The notes under the pieces are model-generated. The model was not told where the DNA came from, ran no database searches, and saw only the letters and a list, made by a program, of their open reading frames with translations. This document shows positions 1 to 7,157 of a stretch of 9,152 bases of DNA, one piece after another. The stretch is from Victivallales bacterium. GTDB lineage: Bacteria; Verrucomicrobiota; Lentisphaeria; Oligosphaerales; Oligosphaeraceae. The translations under genes were made by a program, and so were the position numbers. Positions within the stretch are counted from its first letter, which is position 1, and each line of letters opens with the position of its first letter. Location: NCBI GenBank assembly GCA_017431185.1, contig JAFRLP010000250.1:1-9152 (forward strand), in the 5' to 3' direction.

Positions 1-1
1 C

Positions 2-2134
2 TACAAGGTCATGCCAGGCGATGCGCCTGGAGCGGCCCGGAAAAATGCGGTGAAGGATGTCGGCTCCGAGCGAAACCGCGCGTTCGGCAACCATATCCTG
101 ACCGCCACTTACGAGGGAAGGCCCTTCGTTGTCCGCCTGGAGTCCGGCGGAAAGGAATGGAAAGTCCATGCGCCCGAAATCACGCTTCCCGATGGCACAT
201 GCCCTGAACCGACGCTGCTCGCGGCCACCCCATTCGACCTTGGCCCGTTGCAGACTGGCCTGGAGTTCTCCGGGGAGTACGTGCCGTCTCCCGAGGGGGA
301 GAGGCGCTACTGGCGGCTTCGCCTGACCTTGTGGGGGGACAAGGGATTCGTCGGCTTGGAGCCTCTGCTTGGCGTGGCGCTGGACAGGCCTGGAGCCTCC
401 AGCTATGATGAGATGCGCGGCTGGAGGGCTGCCTCCATGCGCATCAACACTGCGGGAAAACAGCCTGCCGTCCGCTCCGACACGCAATGGGAGGACTCCG
501 CGTATGAGACCAGCGTGGCGGGAAAGACCGACGTGGGCCAGGGTTCGCTTGGAGTCTTCGCGTTTCCTGGCGGCGGTCGGCTTGCGGTTCCGGAGATGGC
601 CGAGCGCTTTCCGCTCGGCGTGACCACCTTCCCCGATGGCCTGAGGGTGGACCTTTTCCCCGAAATCCTCCCCCGGGACCGCTATGCGGGCAGGGACCCT
701 GAATATATTCAGTATTTTGCGCTCCACACTGGGGATTACGTCATGCGGGCCGGCGTGGAGATCGCCTTTCCCATGTATCTGGCGCTGGACGACGGGGTGG
801 ACGCCGGGAAACTGCTTGGCCCGGTGCCCGTCGGAATGGTCGATGTCGAGGCGCTTGACGAGAGCGGGGCGTGGCTCAATTCAATCCGGCCCCCTGACCT
901 CTACAGCCGCCCATTTGACCCGGAAATCGTCATCGGCCTGAATTCCTATCTCAAAAGCAAGAGGGAAGGGCGTTGGTATGGCTTCATGAATTACGGAGAC
1001 AGTTTCGGCGAGCGAAAATGGAACTGGTTCAACAATGAATACGACGCGGCTGCCGTCTTCTTCGAGCAGGCGCTGCGCTTCCGAAATCCCGAATATTTCC
1101 GCGAGGCATTGCGCGCCGCGCGCCATCAGATGGAGATTGACACAATCAAGAGGCATCCTGGCGCAGACAACGGCGCGGTCTATACGCATTCGCTGGGGCA
1201 TACTGGCGGCTATTACCGCGACGGGGACTTCGCGTTCCTGAATTATGGCCACAGCGGACGGCAGTTCGCCGTCGGGACCTTTTCCAACGGCCACACACGA
1301 ATCCGCGGAATGTGCATGGCCTTCGTGCTGACCGGAGACCGCCGCTTCCGCGACACCGCCTTGTCAACGGGGAAGTGGATTATGAACAGTGAATTGTTCA
1401 AGCGCAGGACATGGAGTTCAACGCATCGCGAACCCGGCTGGGCGCTTGTGAATCTGACTTCCCTGCATTGGATGAACGGCGCGAAGAATTTTCTCGACGC
1501 GGCGGAGACCCTGGCCTGGATTGTGTTGTCCCATGCACGGGGACGAGGGGTCCGCTATGACGTGCTTCAGAAGCACAACTGCCCCACGCCTCCAGAAGGG
1601 TGGAATGACAATAACCGGATGTACCGCACGGGTGCGCTCTCCTTCCCGACCGGCTACCAGGGCACGGGGATGTACCTGGTCTATCAGGCAACGGAAGACG
1701 AATGCCTGAAGAAGGCGCTCCGGGAGAATCTCAAGGCAACCGCCGAATACATCAAGGGCCGTCTGTATTTCCCTGACCGGCGTGGATTTGTCCACAGCCC
1801 CGTCCCATGGCGGCGTCAAAGCACACGGAATGGCTCCGGGGCCGGAAGTTCACTGCGCAATGTGCTCCTGGTGGACGCGCTGCTTGCCGGGGACTCCGGC
1901 TCCCTGGCAATCTCCCGTGACACGATGGTCCAGATGCTGACCCGCCGGGAACTCTTTGCCTCGCCCCTGAAGGACACCGATCCGGATGCGCCAGGACCCA
2001 AGGAGGTTACCAGCGGACTTTATTTCGTGCCCCTGACGCTGGAGCTGATGCGCTCCCTGAAAATGGTGATGCCTGAAATCAAGTACGACCTCTCCCAGAG
2101 GGAGACTTGGGGCGGTACCGTGCCGGCGATGTAG
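2..2134 (+). CDS. PcRGLX/YetA-like (exo-rhamnogalacturonan lyase-like, PL26-type) protein, 5' partial
   Basis: The frame is open to the left edge of the window, so the true start probably lies upstream; the first ATG inside is at 11, and residues are counted from it. Residues 30-290 look like the beta-rich N-terminal part of this family, including a segment (residues 83-121) of the type G-x-Y then RLRLTLW. Residues 315-690 look like the C-terminal alpha/alpha-toroid: YGD at 328-330, WFNNEYD at 339-345, a region of the type RNPEYFREALRAARHQ then D (356-377), H393, H397, H414, GHTR at 427-430 and LTGDRR at 440-445. Family knowledge: the fungal founder is an exo-acting rhamnogalacturonan lyase and B. 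subtilis YetA is a homologue; most bacterial members are uncharacterised. The substrate here is inferred. Whether it is secreted cannot be told because the N-terminus is missing. The AraC regulator starts 80 nt downstream on the same strand, so they may be co-transcribed. The family call is fairly firm; lyase activity is not proven. Confidence 0.72.
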   Translation, partial: YKVMPGDAPGAARKNAVKDVGSERNRAFGNHILTATYEGRPFVVRLESGGKEWKVHAPEITLPDGTCPEPTLLAATPFDLGPLQTGLEFSGEYVPSPEGERRYWRLRLTLWGDKGFVGLEPLLGVALDRPGASSYDEMRGWRAASMRINTAGKQPAVRSDTQWEDSAYETSVAGKTDVGQGSLGVFAFPGGGRLAVPEMAERFPLGVTTFPDGLRVDLFPEILPRDRYAGRDPEYIQYFALHTGDYVMRAGVEIAFPMYLALDDGVDAGKLLGPVPVGMVDVEALDESGAWLNSIRPPDLYSRPFDPEIVIGLNSYLKSKREGRWYGFMNYGDSFGERKWNWFNNEYDAAAVFFEQALRFRNPEYFREALRAARHQMEIDTIKRHPGADNGAVYTHSLGHTGGYYRDGDFAFLNYGHSGRQFAVGTFSNGHTRIRGMCMAFVLTGDRRFRDTALSTGKWIMNSELFKRRTWSSTHREPGWALVNLTSLHWMNGAKNFLDAAETLAWIVLSHARGRGVRYDVLQKHNCPTPPEGWNDNNRMYRTGALSFPTGYQGTGMYLVYQATEDECLKKALRENLKATAEYIKGRLYFPDRRGFVHSPVPWRRQSTRNGSGAGSSLRNVLLVDALLAGDSGSLAISRDTMVQMLTRRELFASPLKDTDPDAPGPKEVTSGLYFVPLTLELMRSLKMVMPEIKYDLSQRETWGGTVPAM

Positions 2135-2214
2135 TGTGACGCGAAGAACGGAAGGCGCTGGAACCCGGGTGTCTGGAGTCCTGGAAAAACTGCATTCCCC
2201 GAAGGAAACTTGCG

Positions 2215-3138
2215 ATGGAACCCTACTTTGCCCCTGTTGCATTGCACAGATGCCGGCTCAGGCAGTATTTCGCCACGCTCTGGGAGGCGGTGGAGGAGCA
2301 GAATGCGGTGCGGATTACCCTGCATGACCATACCGGGTGCCTGATGCTTTTCGACGGAAACATGATGCGGGAAAACGGCAACATCCACCAGTGTGAATAC
2401 TGCCGGTTCAACCGAAAGCATCGACTCGACTCATGCATCAACCATTGCCATTGGCGGGTCATGCGCGAGGCGGCGCGCATCGCTGGTCCGTTTGTCCACC
2501 ATTGCCATGCGGGGGCGGTCGAGCTGGTCTTGCCGGTGATGGTGCGCAACCAGCATCTGGCCACGGTGTTTGCCGGCACCTTTCGCGATGCCGCAGTTGC
2601 GCCGCCGCCCTCCTGGTCCGCTACGCAGAGGGAACTTTATCTGTCATTGTCGCTCTGGCGCCAGGAGGCGATGCCGACATTGCTGCGCACTTTGCAGATG
2701 TTCAGCGCCGCTGCCCTGGCCTTTGTCGGCGAGGAACGCTTCCATGCCCTGAAGGAACATGGCAGGCGGTCGGAGATTGAGGAGTTCTTCCAGCACAATG
2801 TCGCCGTCAAGGGCATTGGCCTGAATGACCTGGCGGCGCATCTTGGACTGTCGCCCTCCCGCACCAGCCATCTGCTGCGGGAGGAGTTGCACCAGACCTT
2901 CAGCAAGATGCTCCGGTCTTCCAGGATTCGGGTTGCGTGCCGTCTGCTGATGGAAGGGGAACTGTCGCTCAAGCGAATCGCGGCATTGACTGGCTTCAAT
3001 GACGAATACTATTTCAGCAGGGCCTTTCGGCGGGAAACCGGCCTGCCGCCAGGCCAGTACCGCAGTCAAGCCCGTCCGCCGACGGAGGACGGGCACGGCA
3101 CCCAGGAGGTTTCATCATGTTCCAGGCGACCATCATAG
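2215..3138 (+). CDS. AraC-family transcriptional regulator with PocR-like sensor domain
   Basis: A 307-residue predicted cytoplasmic DNA-binding regulator. The ATG is preceded by AAGGAA (2202-2207) with a 7-nt spacer, a good ribosome binding site. Residues 15-125 resemble a PocR-type ligand-binding domain: C60-x2-C63, C74-x3-C78, then HHCHAG at 95-100 and a G-T-F-R segment at 121-124, in the usual order of a CxxC region, a second cysteine pair and a CHAG-like motif. Residues 185-285 form the AraC-type double helix-turn-helix: first HTH around LNDLAAHLGLSPSRTSHLL (203-221), second around LSLKRIAALTGFNDEYYFSR (250-269), ending in the typical F-R-R-E-T-G-x-P-P-G-Q-Y-R. It lies between a polysaccharide-lyase-like gene and an oxidoreductase gene, so it is probably the local regulator, responding to a sugar or breakdown product. 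The ligand is unknown. Its 3' end overlaps the next gene by 22 bp, which suggests translational coupling. Confidence 0.93.
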   Translation: MEPYFAPVALHRCRLRQYFATLWEAVEEQNAVRITLHDHTGCLMLFDGNMMRENGNIHQCEYCRFNRKHRLDSCINHCHWRVMREAARIAGPFVHHCHAGAVELVLPVMVRNQHLATVFAGTFRDAAVAPPPSWSATQRELYLSLSLWRQEAMPTLLRTLQMFSAAALAFVGEERFHALKEHGRRSEIEEFFQHNVAVKGIGLNDLAAHLGLSPSRTSHLLREELHQTFSKMLRSSRIRVACRLLMEGELSLKRIAALTGFNDEYYFSRAFRRETGLPPGQYRSQARPPTEDGHGTQEVSSCSRRPS

Positions 3139-4187
3139 GAGTCAATGGCTGGGCCGCGAACTATCTGCCGCATCTGGAGAGGCTTGAAAAAGCCGGTAAG
3201 GTCAAATTGTCGGCTGCGGTGGTCCGCGAGCAGGAACTGCACAGCGAGAATGTGGAAAGGCTGCGGCTCCGGGGCGTGCGCATCTACCTTGACCAGGGCA
3301 GGATGCACGAGGAACTTCATCCGGCCATCGTCTTCATTCCCACGGGCATTGAATTCCACGAGCCGATGACCCTGGCTGCGCTGGAACATGGGTGCAGCGT
3401 CCTGGTGGAAAAGCCGGCTGCGCCGTCGGTCGGGGCGGTTGACCGCATGATTGCGGCCAGGGACAGGAGGCCGGGATGCTTTGTGGCCGTTGGCTTTCAG
3501 CACATCTATGACCGAAACATCCATCATTTCAAAAGACGTTTTGCCGAGAGCCTGGGCATGCCGCGGAAAATCACCGTCAAGGGGTTTTGGCCCCGGGCGG
3601 ACAAGTATTACGCCCACAATGACTGGGCGGGAAAACTGCATTCCCCGCGCGGCGGCCTTGTGCTGGACTCGCCGGCAAACAATGCCTTTGCGCATTTCAT
3701 CAACCTTGCCCTGTTCCTATGCGGGGAGTCTTTTGACAGTTCGGCCTCGGCGGAAATCCGCGAGGCGAGTCTGTGGCGGGCGCGTCCCCGCATTGAGACA
3801 TTCGACTCCTGCCGTCTGAACCTGTTGACGGCCACCGGCGTGGAACTGGACATCCACCTCTCCCACACCGTGGCGGAAAACTTTGACCCGATGCTCCGTG
3901 TCGAGTGTCCGCACGGCACGGTCATCTGGCAGCAGGACAGCCCGTGGCAAATCACGTCGCCTACGGGGGAGAGCCTGGAGTCCGGGGAATACGGCAACCC
4001 CATTGCGCAGATGTTCGACGACATTGCGGACAGGCTCTGCAACCCTGCGCGGTTCATCTGCTCCCTGGAGATTGCAAAGGAGCATACGAAGGTCATCGAA
4101 AGCCTGCATCGCGACTACCGCATTGTCCCTGTTCCGCCTGACAAGGTAAGGCGCGTTCCGGAAGACGGGCAGTTGATTTTCCCGTGA
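3117..4187 (+). CDS. Gfo/Idh/MocA-family NAD(P)-dependent oxidoreductase
   Basis: A 356-residue predicted cytosolic oxidoreductase. The ATG is fixed by an AGGAGG Shine-Dalgarno at 3104-3109 with a 7-nt spacer; it lies inside the end of the AraC gene. The N-terminal Rossmann fold (about 1-120) begins with a strand and the loop GVNGWA (8-13), where the second glycine of the usual GxGxxA/G is Asn10. The family signature EKP is at 98-100, with K99 as the expected catalytic lysine. The C-terminal alpha/beta domain (about 125-335) contains DSPANNAFAH at 184-193. In well-studied members this position reads D-x3-H; here it is D184-x3-N188, so the usual catalytic histidine seems replaced by asparagine, although H193 is nearby. 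Family members oxidise or reduce sugars, inositols and amino-sugars; the substrate cannot be read from sequence. Context suggests a monosaccharide or uronic/deoxy sugar released from the polysaccharide. It is the last gene of the plus-strand set. Confidence 0.9.
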   Translation: MFQATIIGVNGWAANYLPHLERLEKAGKVKLSAAVVREQELHSENVERLRLRGVRIYLDQGRMHEELHPAIVFIPTGIEFHEPMTLAALEHGCSVLVEKPAAPSVGAVDRMIAARDRRPGCFVAVGFQHIYDRNIHHFKRRFAESLGMPRKITVKGFWPRADKYYAHNDWAGKLHSPRGGLVLDSPANNAFAHFINLALFLCGESFDSSASAEIREASLWRARPRIETFDSCRLNLLTATGVELDIHLSHTVAENFDPMLRVECPHGTVIWQQDSPWQITSPTGESLESGEYGNPIAQMFDDIADRLCNPARFICSLEIAKEHTKVIESLHRDYRIVPVPPDKVRRVPEDGQLIFP

Positions 4188-4197
4188 GTAAAGGTAG

Positions 4198-4217
4198 CGG
4201 CGGCGTCCTCGCCGCCG
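4198..4217. terminator. GC-rich hairpin between convergent genes (possible bidirectional terminator or dispersed palindrome)
   Basis: A perfect 8-bp stem, CGGCGGCG / CGCCGCCG, with a TCCT loop, starting 11 nt after the plus-strand stop at 4185-4187 and lying 57 nt past the minus-strand stop. No T-run follows it on the plus strand; on the minus strand there is only a short pyrimidine/T stretch (CTACCTTTAC). It is therefore not a textbook intrinsic terminator. It may stop transcription in both directions with a factor's help, or be a copy of a dispersed palindromic repeat. Confidence 0.4.
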
Positions 4218-4218
4218 T

Positions 4219-4247
4219 CAACACAACGCAGGAGACACGGTGTGTTG
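4219..4247. repeat. Second inverted repeat in the convergent gap
   Basis: CAACACA (4219-4225) pairs perfectly with TGTGTTG (4241-4247) around a 15-nt loop, directly after the GC-rich hairpin. Together the two stems occupy most of the 86-bp gap between the convergent genes. Its role is unknown; the two may form one compound structure at the transcript ends. The remaining bases, 4248-4273, show no recognisable element. Confidence 0.4.
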
Positions 4248-4273
4248 CATAGGAGATTATTCTTGCACAGTTC

Positions 4274-6418
4274 CTAAGGCGCGGACTGCCCTTGACGCCT
4301 TCCCAGGATGACGGTCGCATAAGGCGGCAGAGCGATAGAGGACTCCTGCCCGCCGATGACCTTCTGCCCTGAACCAAGCAGGTCCTCGAACTCGCCGCAC
4401 TCCTCCAGGACAATGGAGAGCCGCTTCTCCTCGGTGGAGAAATTGATGAGGAAATGCAGGGCGTCCCCGTCCGTGCCGATGAGGGAGCCGGACTCTATTT
4501 GGCATTCGTCGTCGCCTTCCACACGCATGCGTGGCGTGACTTCGGCGGAGGTCAGGATTTGCCGGAACAGCCCACGCAGGAAGGGGGAGAGTTCGCCTGG
4601 CTCCCGATAGATGCCGAAAGGCTCGAAGCCGCAGAGCCAGGCCGTTCCGCCGCCAGGCAGAACGCGCCGTGCGACGGCGCAGCCGCCAGAGGAGAAATTG
4701 GCCATCTCCTCTGCGCCGTCCAGATGGAGATGCGAGTGGAACAGGTCGGTGATTTCGAGGTCGGGCAAACCGTCCGCCCTGACATATTCAGGGAAATCCG
4801 CCACATTGTCGTCATTCATGTAGCAGCCGAAATCCTCCAGGAGACCGAAGCCGGGGGTGTGCTGGAAATGGCGGCTGCGCTCGTCCTTCATCCCGAAGAA
4901 TCGGTCGGCGACGATGCATCCTCCCTGGCGCAGGAAATTCCGCAGTGCGCTGGCCAGTTCCGCCGTGAGGAATGCTGCGCGCGGGGTCAGCAGCAGACGG
5001 TAGTCGGCGAGCCGTCCCCGTTTGACCCATTCGTCATCGATGAAGTCGCATTCGATCCGCAGGTGGTTCATCAGTTTGAACGCGCCGTGCAGGGCGGCCA
5101 CGTAGGCCTTATGGCTTTTGTCGGCAATGGCGGCGATTTCCGAGGCGCGTGAGACCAGAATGGCCACGCGGGCGTGTACGGCCTTGCCCGCGAGCCGTCC
5201 CTCCAGCGCACGGAATTGGCGACCGAACTCCGCCAGGCGTGTGGCTCGCTCTGTGACGGAGCCGTCCCAGGCGCAGATGTTGAATCCAGTGGTCTGCGTT
5301 TCCGAGACTCGCCCGCCGAATTTCCAGAACATCAGCATCTTCGCGCCGTGAAGCACCATCTGCCAGTTGGAGGCGATGCGCCACCCGCGCTCGGCACGGA
5401 TGTGGTTCCTGGGCAGATAATCCATCTGTCCGCCCTCGGATTCGATGGCCCAGAAGCCCCGTTGCGGTTCCTGCCCGCTGGAGCGCGCCCAGGAGCACAT
5501 CATCGCGCCCAGCCACCAGCACTCCTCCATTTCGCCGAAGAAGGTGTAGGCGGAGTAGCCTGGCATATCCAAATTGCGGTTCTGGTCGAACAGCGAAGGA
5601 TAGTTATGCTGCGTGGCGCTGTCAAAGGCTGCGGTGACCGCCACATTCACGGTCACGGGGAGTCGCCTGGGATTGTGTCTGGTCACGCATTGGCGGGCGT
5701 CCTCCACCCAGTCAGCGACCCGCTGGCGGTTGAACTCCAGCCAGTCCATGCGCGGGACATAGCCGCCTCCGTTGAAATTGGCGTCTCCGCCTGGTTCCAC
5801 GTCCTCCCAGCGGCGATAGGCGACGGGAAACTCCCCGCTCCAGGCGCTGTTCAGTTCGGCAAGGGAGCCGTATTTTGCCTGAAGCCACTGGTGGAAGCGC
5901 GCCAGCGTCAGTGGGCAATGGCATCCGTCCCCCTTGTAGAATGGCTCATTCCAGAGGTTCCAGCCCATGAGGGCAGGGTGCTCGGCATAGCGCTCGGCGG
6001 TGACTTCGAGAAACTCCAGGGCTTTCCGATGGTAGAACGGGTCATCGGGACAGAGCGCCCGCACAGGGCCATGCTGAGCCGCTGCGCCTGGCGTTGGCAC
6101 CAGTTGCTGGACGCTGTGGTCATGCACCAGCCACTGCGGATGGTACATTCCGCCAAAGGCGGTCAACGTTCCGCCGATGTTCAGCAGCACCTGCAAGCCA
6201 TGCCTTTGGGCCAGGGCGAACACGGTGTCCAGGGCGGTGTAGTCGCGCACCCCCTCCGTCTGCTCAATGCGGTCCCAGGCGACGAAGGGGCGGATGACGT
6301 TGAAGCCCAGCCCCTTCATGGTGAGCAGGTCACGCTCCCAGTAGCGGCTGTCCAGGTCGCCGCTCTTGGCGTAGGGGCAATATACGGAACCGAAGTGGAT
6401 TTTGTCGAGCGTTGACAT
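4274..6418 (-). CDS. GH42-type beta-galactosidase-like glycoside hydrolase
   Basis: A 714-residue protein, near the usual GH42 length, with no signal peptide, so probably cytosolic and acting on imported oligosaccharides. Residues 1-385 are a TIM barrel: G38-F39-N40-V41-I42-R43 near the start, W153-N-L-W-N-E158-P159 carrying the acid/base Glu158, and E326 in the strand FWAIESEGG (322-330) as likely nucleophile. The segment following C166-H-C168 is very GH42-like (F175, W178, KYGSLAELN at 182-190, W193). Residues 410-600 fit the amidotransferase-like trimerisation domain and 630-708 the small beta-sandwich C-terminal domain. Of the four cysteines that bind zinc in Thermus GH42, C123, C166 and C168 seem present, while the fourth position is Thr171. 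The ATG is 4 nt after the pseudopilin stop with no clear Shine-Dalgarno, so translation is probably coupled. Cleavage of beta-galactosides is the family's common activity; the specificity here is an inference. Confidence 0.87.
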   Translation of the reverse strand: MSTLDKIHFGSVYCPYAKSGDLDSRYWERDLLTMKGLGFNVIRPFVAWDRIEQTEGVRDYTALDTVFALAQRHGLQVLLNIGGTLTAFGGMYHPQWLVHDHSVQQLVPTPGAAAQHGPVRALCPDDPFYHRKALEFLEVTAERYAEHPALMGWNLWNEPFYKGDGCHCPLTLARFHQWLQAKYGSLAELNSAWSGEFPVAYRRWEDVEPGGDANFNGGGYVPRMDWLEFNRQRVADWVEDARQCVTRHNPRRLPVTVNVAVTAAFDSATQHNYPSLFDQNRNLDMPGYSAYTFFGEMEECWWLGAMMCSWARSSGQEPQRGFWAIESEGGQMDYLPRNHIRAERGWRIASNWQMVLHGAKMLMFWKFGGRVSETQTTGFNICAWDGSVTERATRLAEFGRQFRALEGRLAGKAVHARVAILVSRASEIAAIADKSHKAYVAALHGAFKLMNHLRIECDFIDDEWVKRGRLADYRLLLTPRAAFLTAELASALRNFLRQGGCIVADRFFGMKDERSRHFQHTPGFGLLEDFGCYMNDDNVADFPEYVRADGLPDLEITDLFHSHLHLDGAEEMANFSSGGCAVARRVLPGGGTAWLCGFEPFGIYREPGELSPFLRGLFRQILTSAEVTPRMRVEGDDECQIESGSLIGTDGDALHFLINFSTEEKRLSIVLEECGEFEDLLGSGQKVIGGQESSIALPPYATVILGRRQGQSAP

Positions 6419-6422
6419 GGGT

Positions 6423-7151
6423 TCAGTAGTCGCGGAGAGATTTTCCTGTGGTGAAGTCGTTGTACCAGAAATAGGTGTACTGCGCCTCCGTCCAGGGGGC
6501 GATTCCGCCAGAGTGCGGAATCTGCTGTGGCGTGCCGCTGGTCACGCTGGAGTCCTGCATCAGGACATTGGCGCGGCTGGAGTGGCGGAAGGCAACGCAC
6601 TCCGTGTAGGGATTGGCAATATACAACTGGGAGGAGTAGTTGTTGGTCGATTGCACGTCCAGCAGTTCCATGGTGCGGCTCGGCGTCTTGATTTTGCTGA
6701 GTTTTGTGTACCTGTAGGTGGGGGAGGACTCGACCAGCACTTTCTGGTTTCCCGTGACATAGTTCTTGCCGTAGCTGACGCTGCCGTTCTTCGCGTTGGG
6801 CGCCTTTGGGTCGGCTGGGCAGTAGTACACCGCCTTGACGTTGGGTGCCTTGTAGAGCAGATCGACCGTGCTGTGCCCCGCGTCCCAGGTGCCGTAGTAG
6901 CCTTCGAGGCAAAGCGTCTTCATCCAGGTGTAACTGTGTACATCGAGGACGGGGAGCAGCCAGTCCTCGTTGTCGCTGCAGTACATCTGGCAATAGACCC
7001 CGAGTTGTTTCAGCCCGCTGGTGCAGGAGATGGCGCGCGCCTTGTCCCGCGCCTTGCTCAAGGCAGGCAGAAGCATGGCCGCAAGTATCGCGATTATGGC
7101 TATGACGACGAGCAATTCGATTAAAGTGAAGGATTTCCGCTGGCGCTTCAT
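6423..7151 (-). CDS. Type II secretion/type IV pilus-like pseudopilin (prepilin-type N-terminal domain, H-X9-D C-terminal motif)
   Basis: A 242-residue membrane-anchored pseudopilin. The N-terminus is a class III signal: basic MKRQRK, then S7 followed by F8-T-L-I-E12, with the conserved Glu at +5 if cleavage is before F8, and a hydrophobic helix to about residue 31. The residue before the cut is Ser, not the usual Gly. The helix continues through S32-K-A-R-D-K-A-R39 into C43 and [21 protein letters not shown] (47-67), the standard pattern of large pseudopilin families in Planctomycetes and Lentisphaerota. YYCPADP (109-115) and H190...D200 (H-X9-D, with Ser201 where the family has Gly) mark the C-terminal domain. 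Six cysteines (43, 54, 58, 81, 111, 185) could form disulfides outside the cytoplasm. It is 6 nt downstream of the isomerase-like gene and 4 nt upstream of GH42, so co-transcribed. It may be displayed on the surface or form part of a pseudopilus; a link to glycan binding is a guess from context. Confidence 0.92.
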   Translation of the reverse strand: MKRQRKSFTLIELLVVIAIIAILAAMLLPALSKARDKARAISCTSGLKQLGVYCQMYCSDNEDWLLPVLDVHSYTWMKTLCLEGYYGTWDAGHSTVDLLYKAPNVKAVYYCPADPKAPNAKNGSVSYGKNYVTGNQKVLVESSPTYRYTKLSKIKTPSRTMELLDVQSTNNYSSQLYIANPYTECVAFRHSSRANVLMQDSSVTSGTPQQIPHSGGIAPWTEAQYTYFWYNDFTTGKSLRDY

Positions 7152-7157
7152 GGTCTG

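Noticed and set aside
2135..2214. Gap between the lyase-like gene and the AraC gene as a terminator or promoter
   Set aside because: Only the AraC ribosome binding site could be supported; no stable hairpin with a T-run and no convincing promoter boxes.
2182..3650. 16-nt match, AAAACTGCATTCCCCG, before the AraC gene and again inside the oxidoreductase gene near 3633
   Set aside because: The second copy is ordinary coding sequence (K-L-H-S-P region) and there are no further copies; it is probably chance.
3944..3954. 11-nt copy of the upstream direct-repeat unit (GTGGCAAATCA) inside the oxidoreductase gene
   Set aside because: It encodes W-Q-I in a plausible reading frame and is single here; it does not support an operator within the gene.
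4454..5152. 232-residue plus-strand frame inside GH42
   Set aside because: Its sequence shows no family features and lies wholly within the well-supported GH42 C-terminal domains.
5174..6415. 413-residue open frame on the plus strand antisense to the GH42 gene
   Set aside because: It is a GC-driven shadow: composition is low-complexity with no recognisable domain, while the opposite strand carries a full catalytic domain with motifs.
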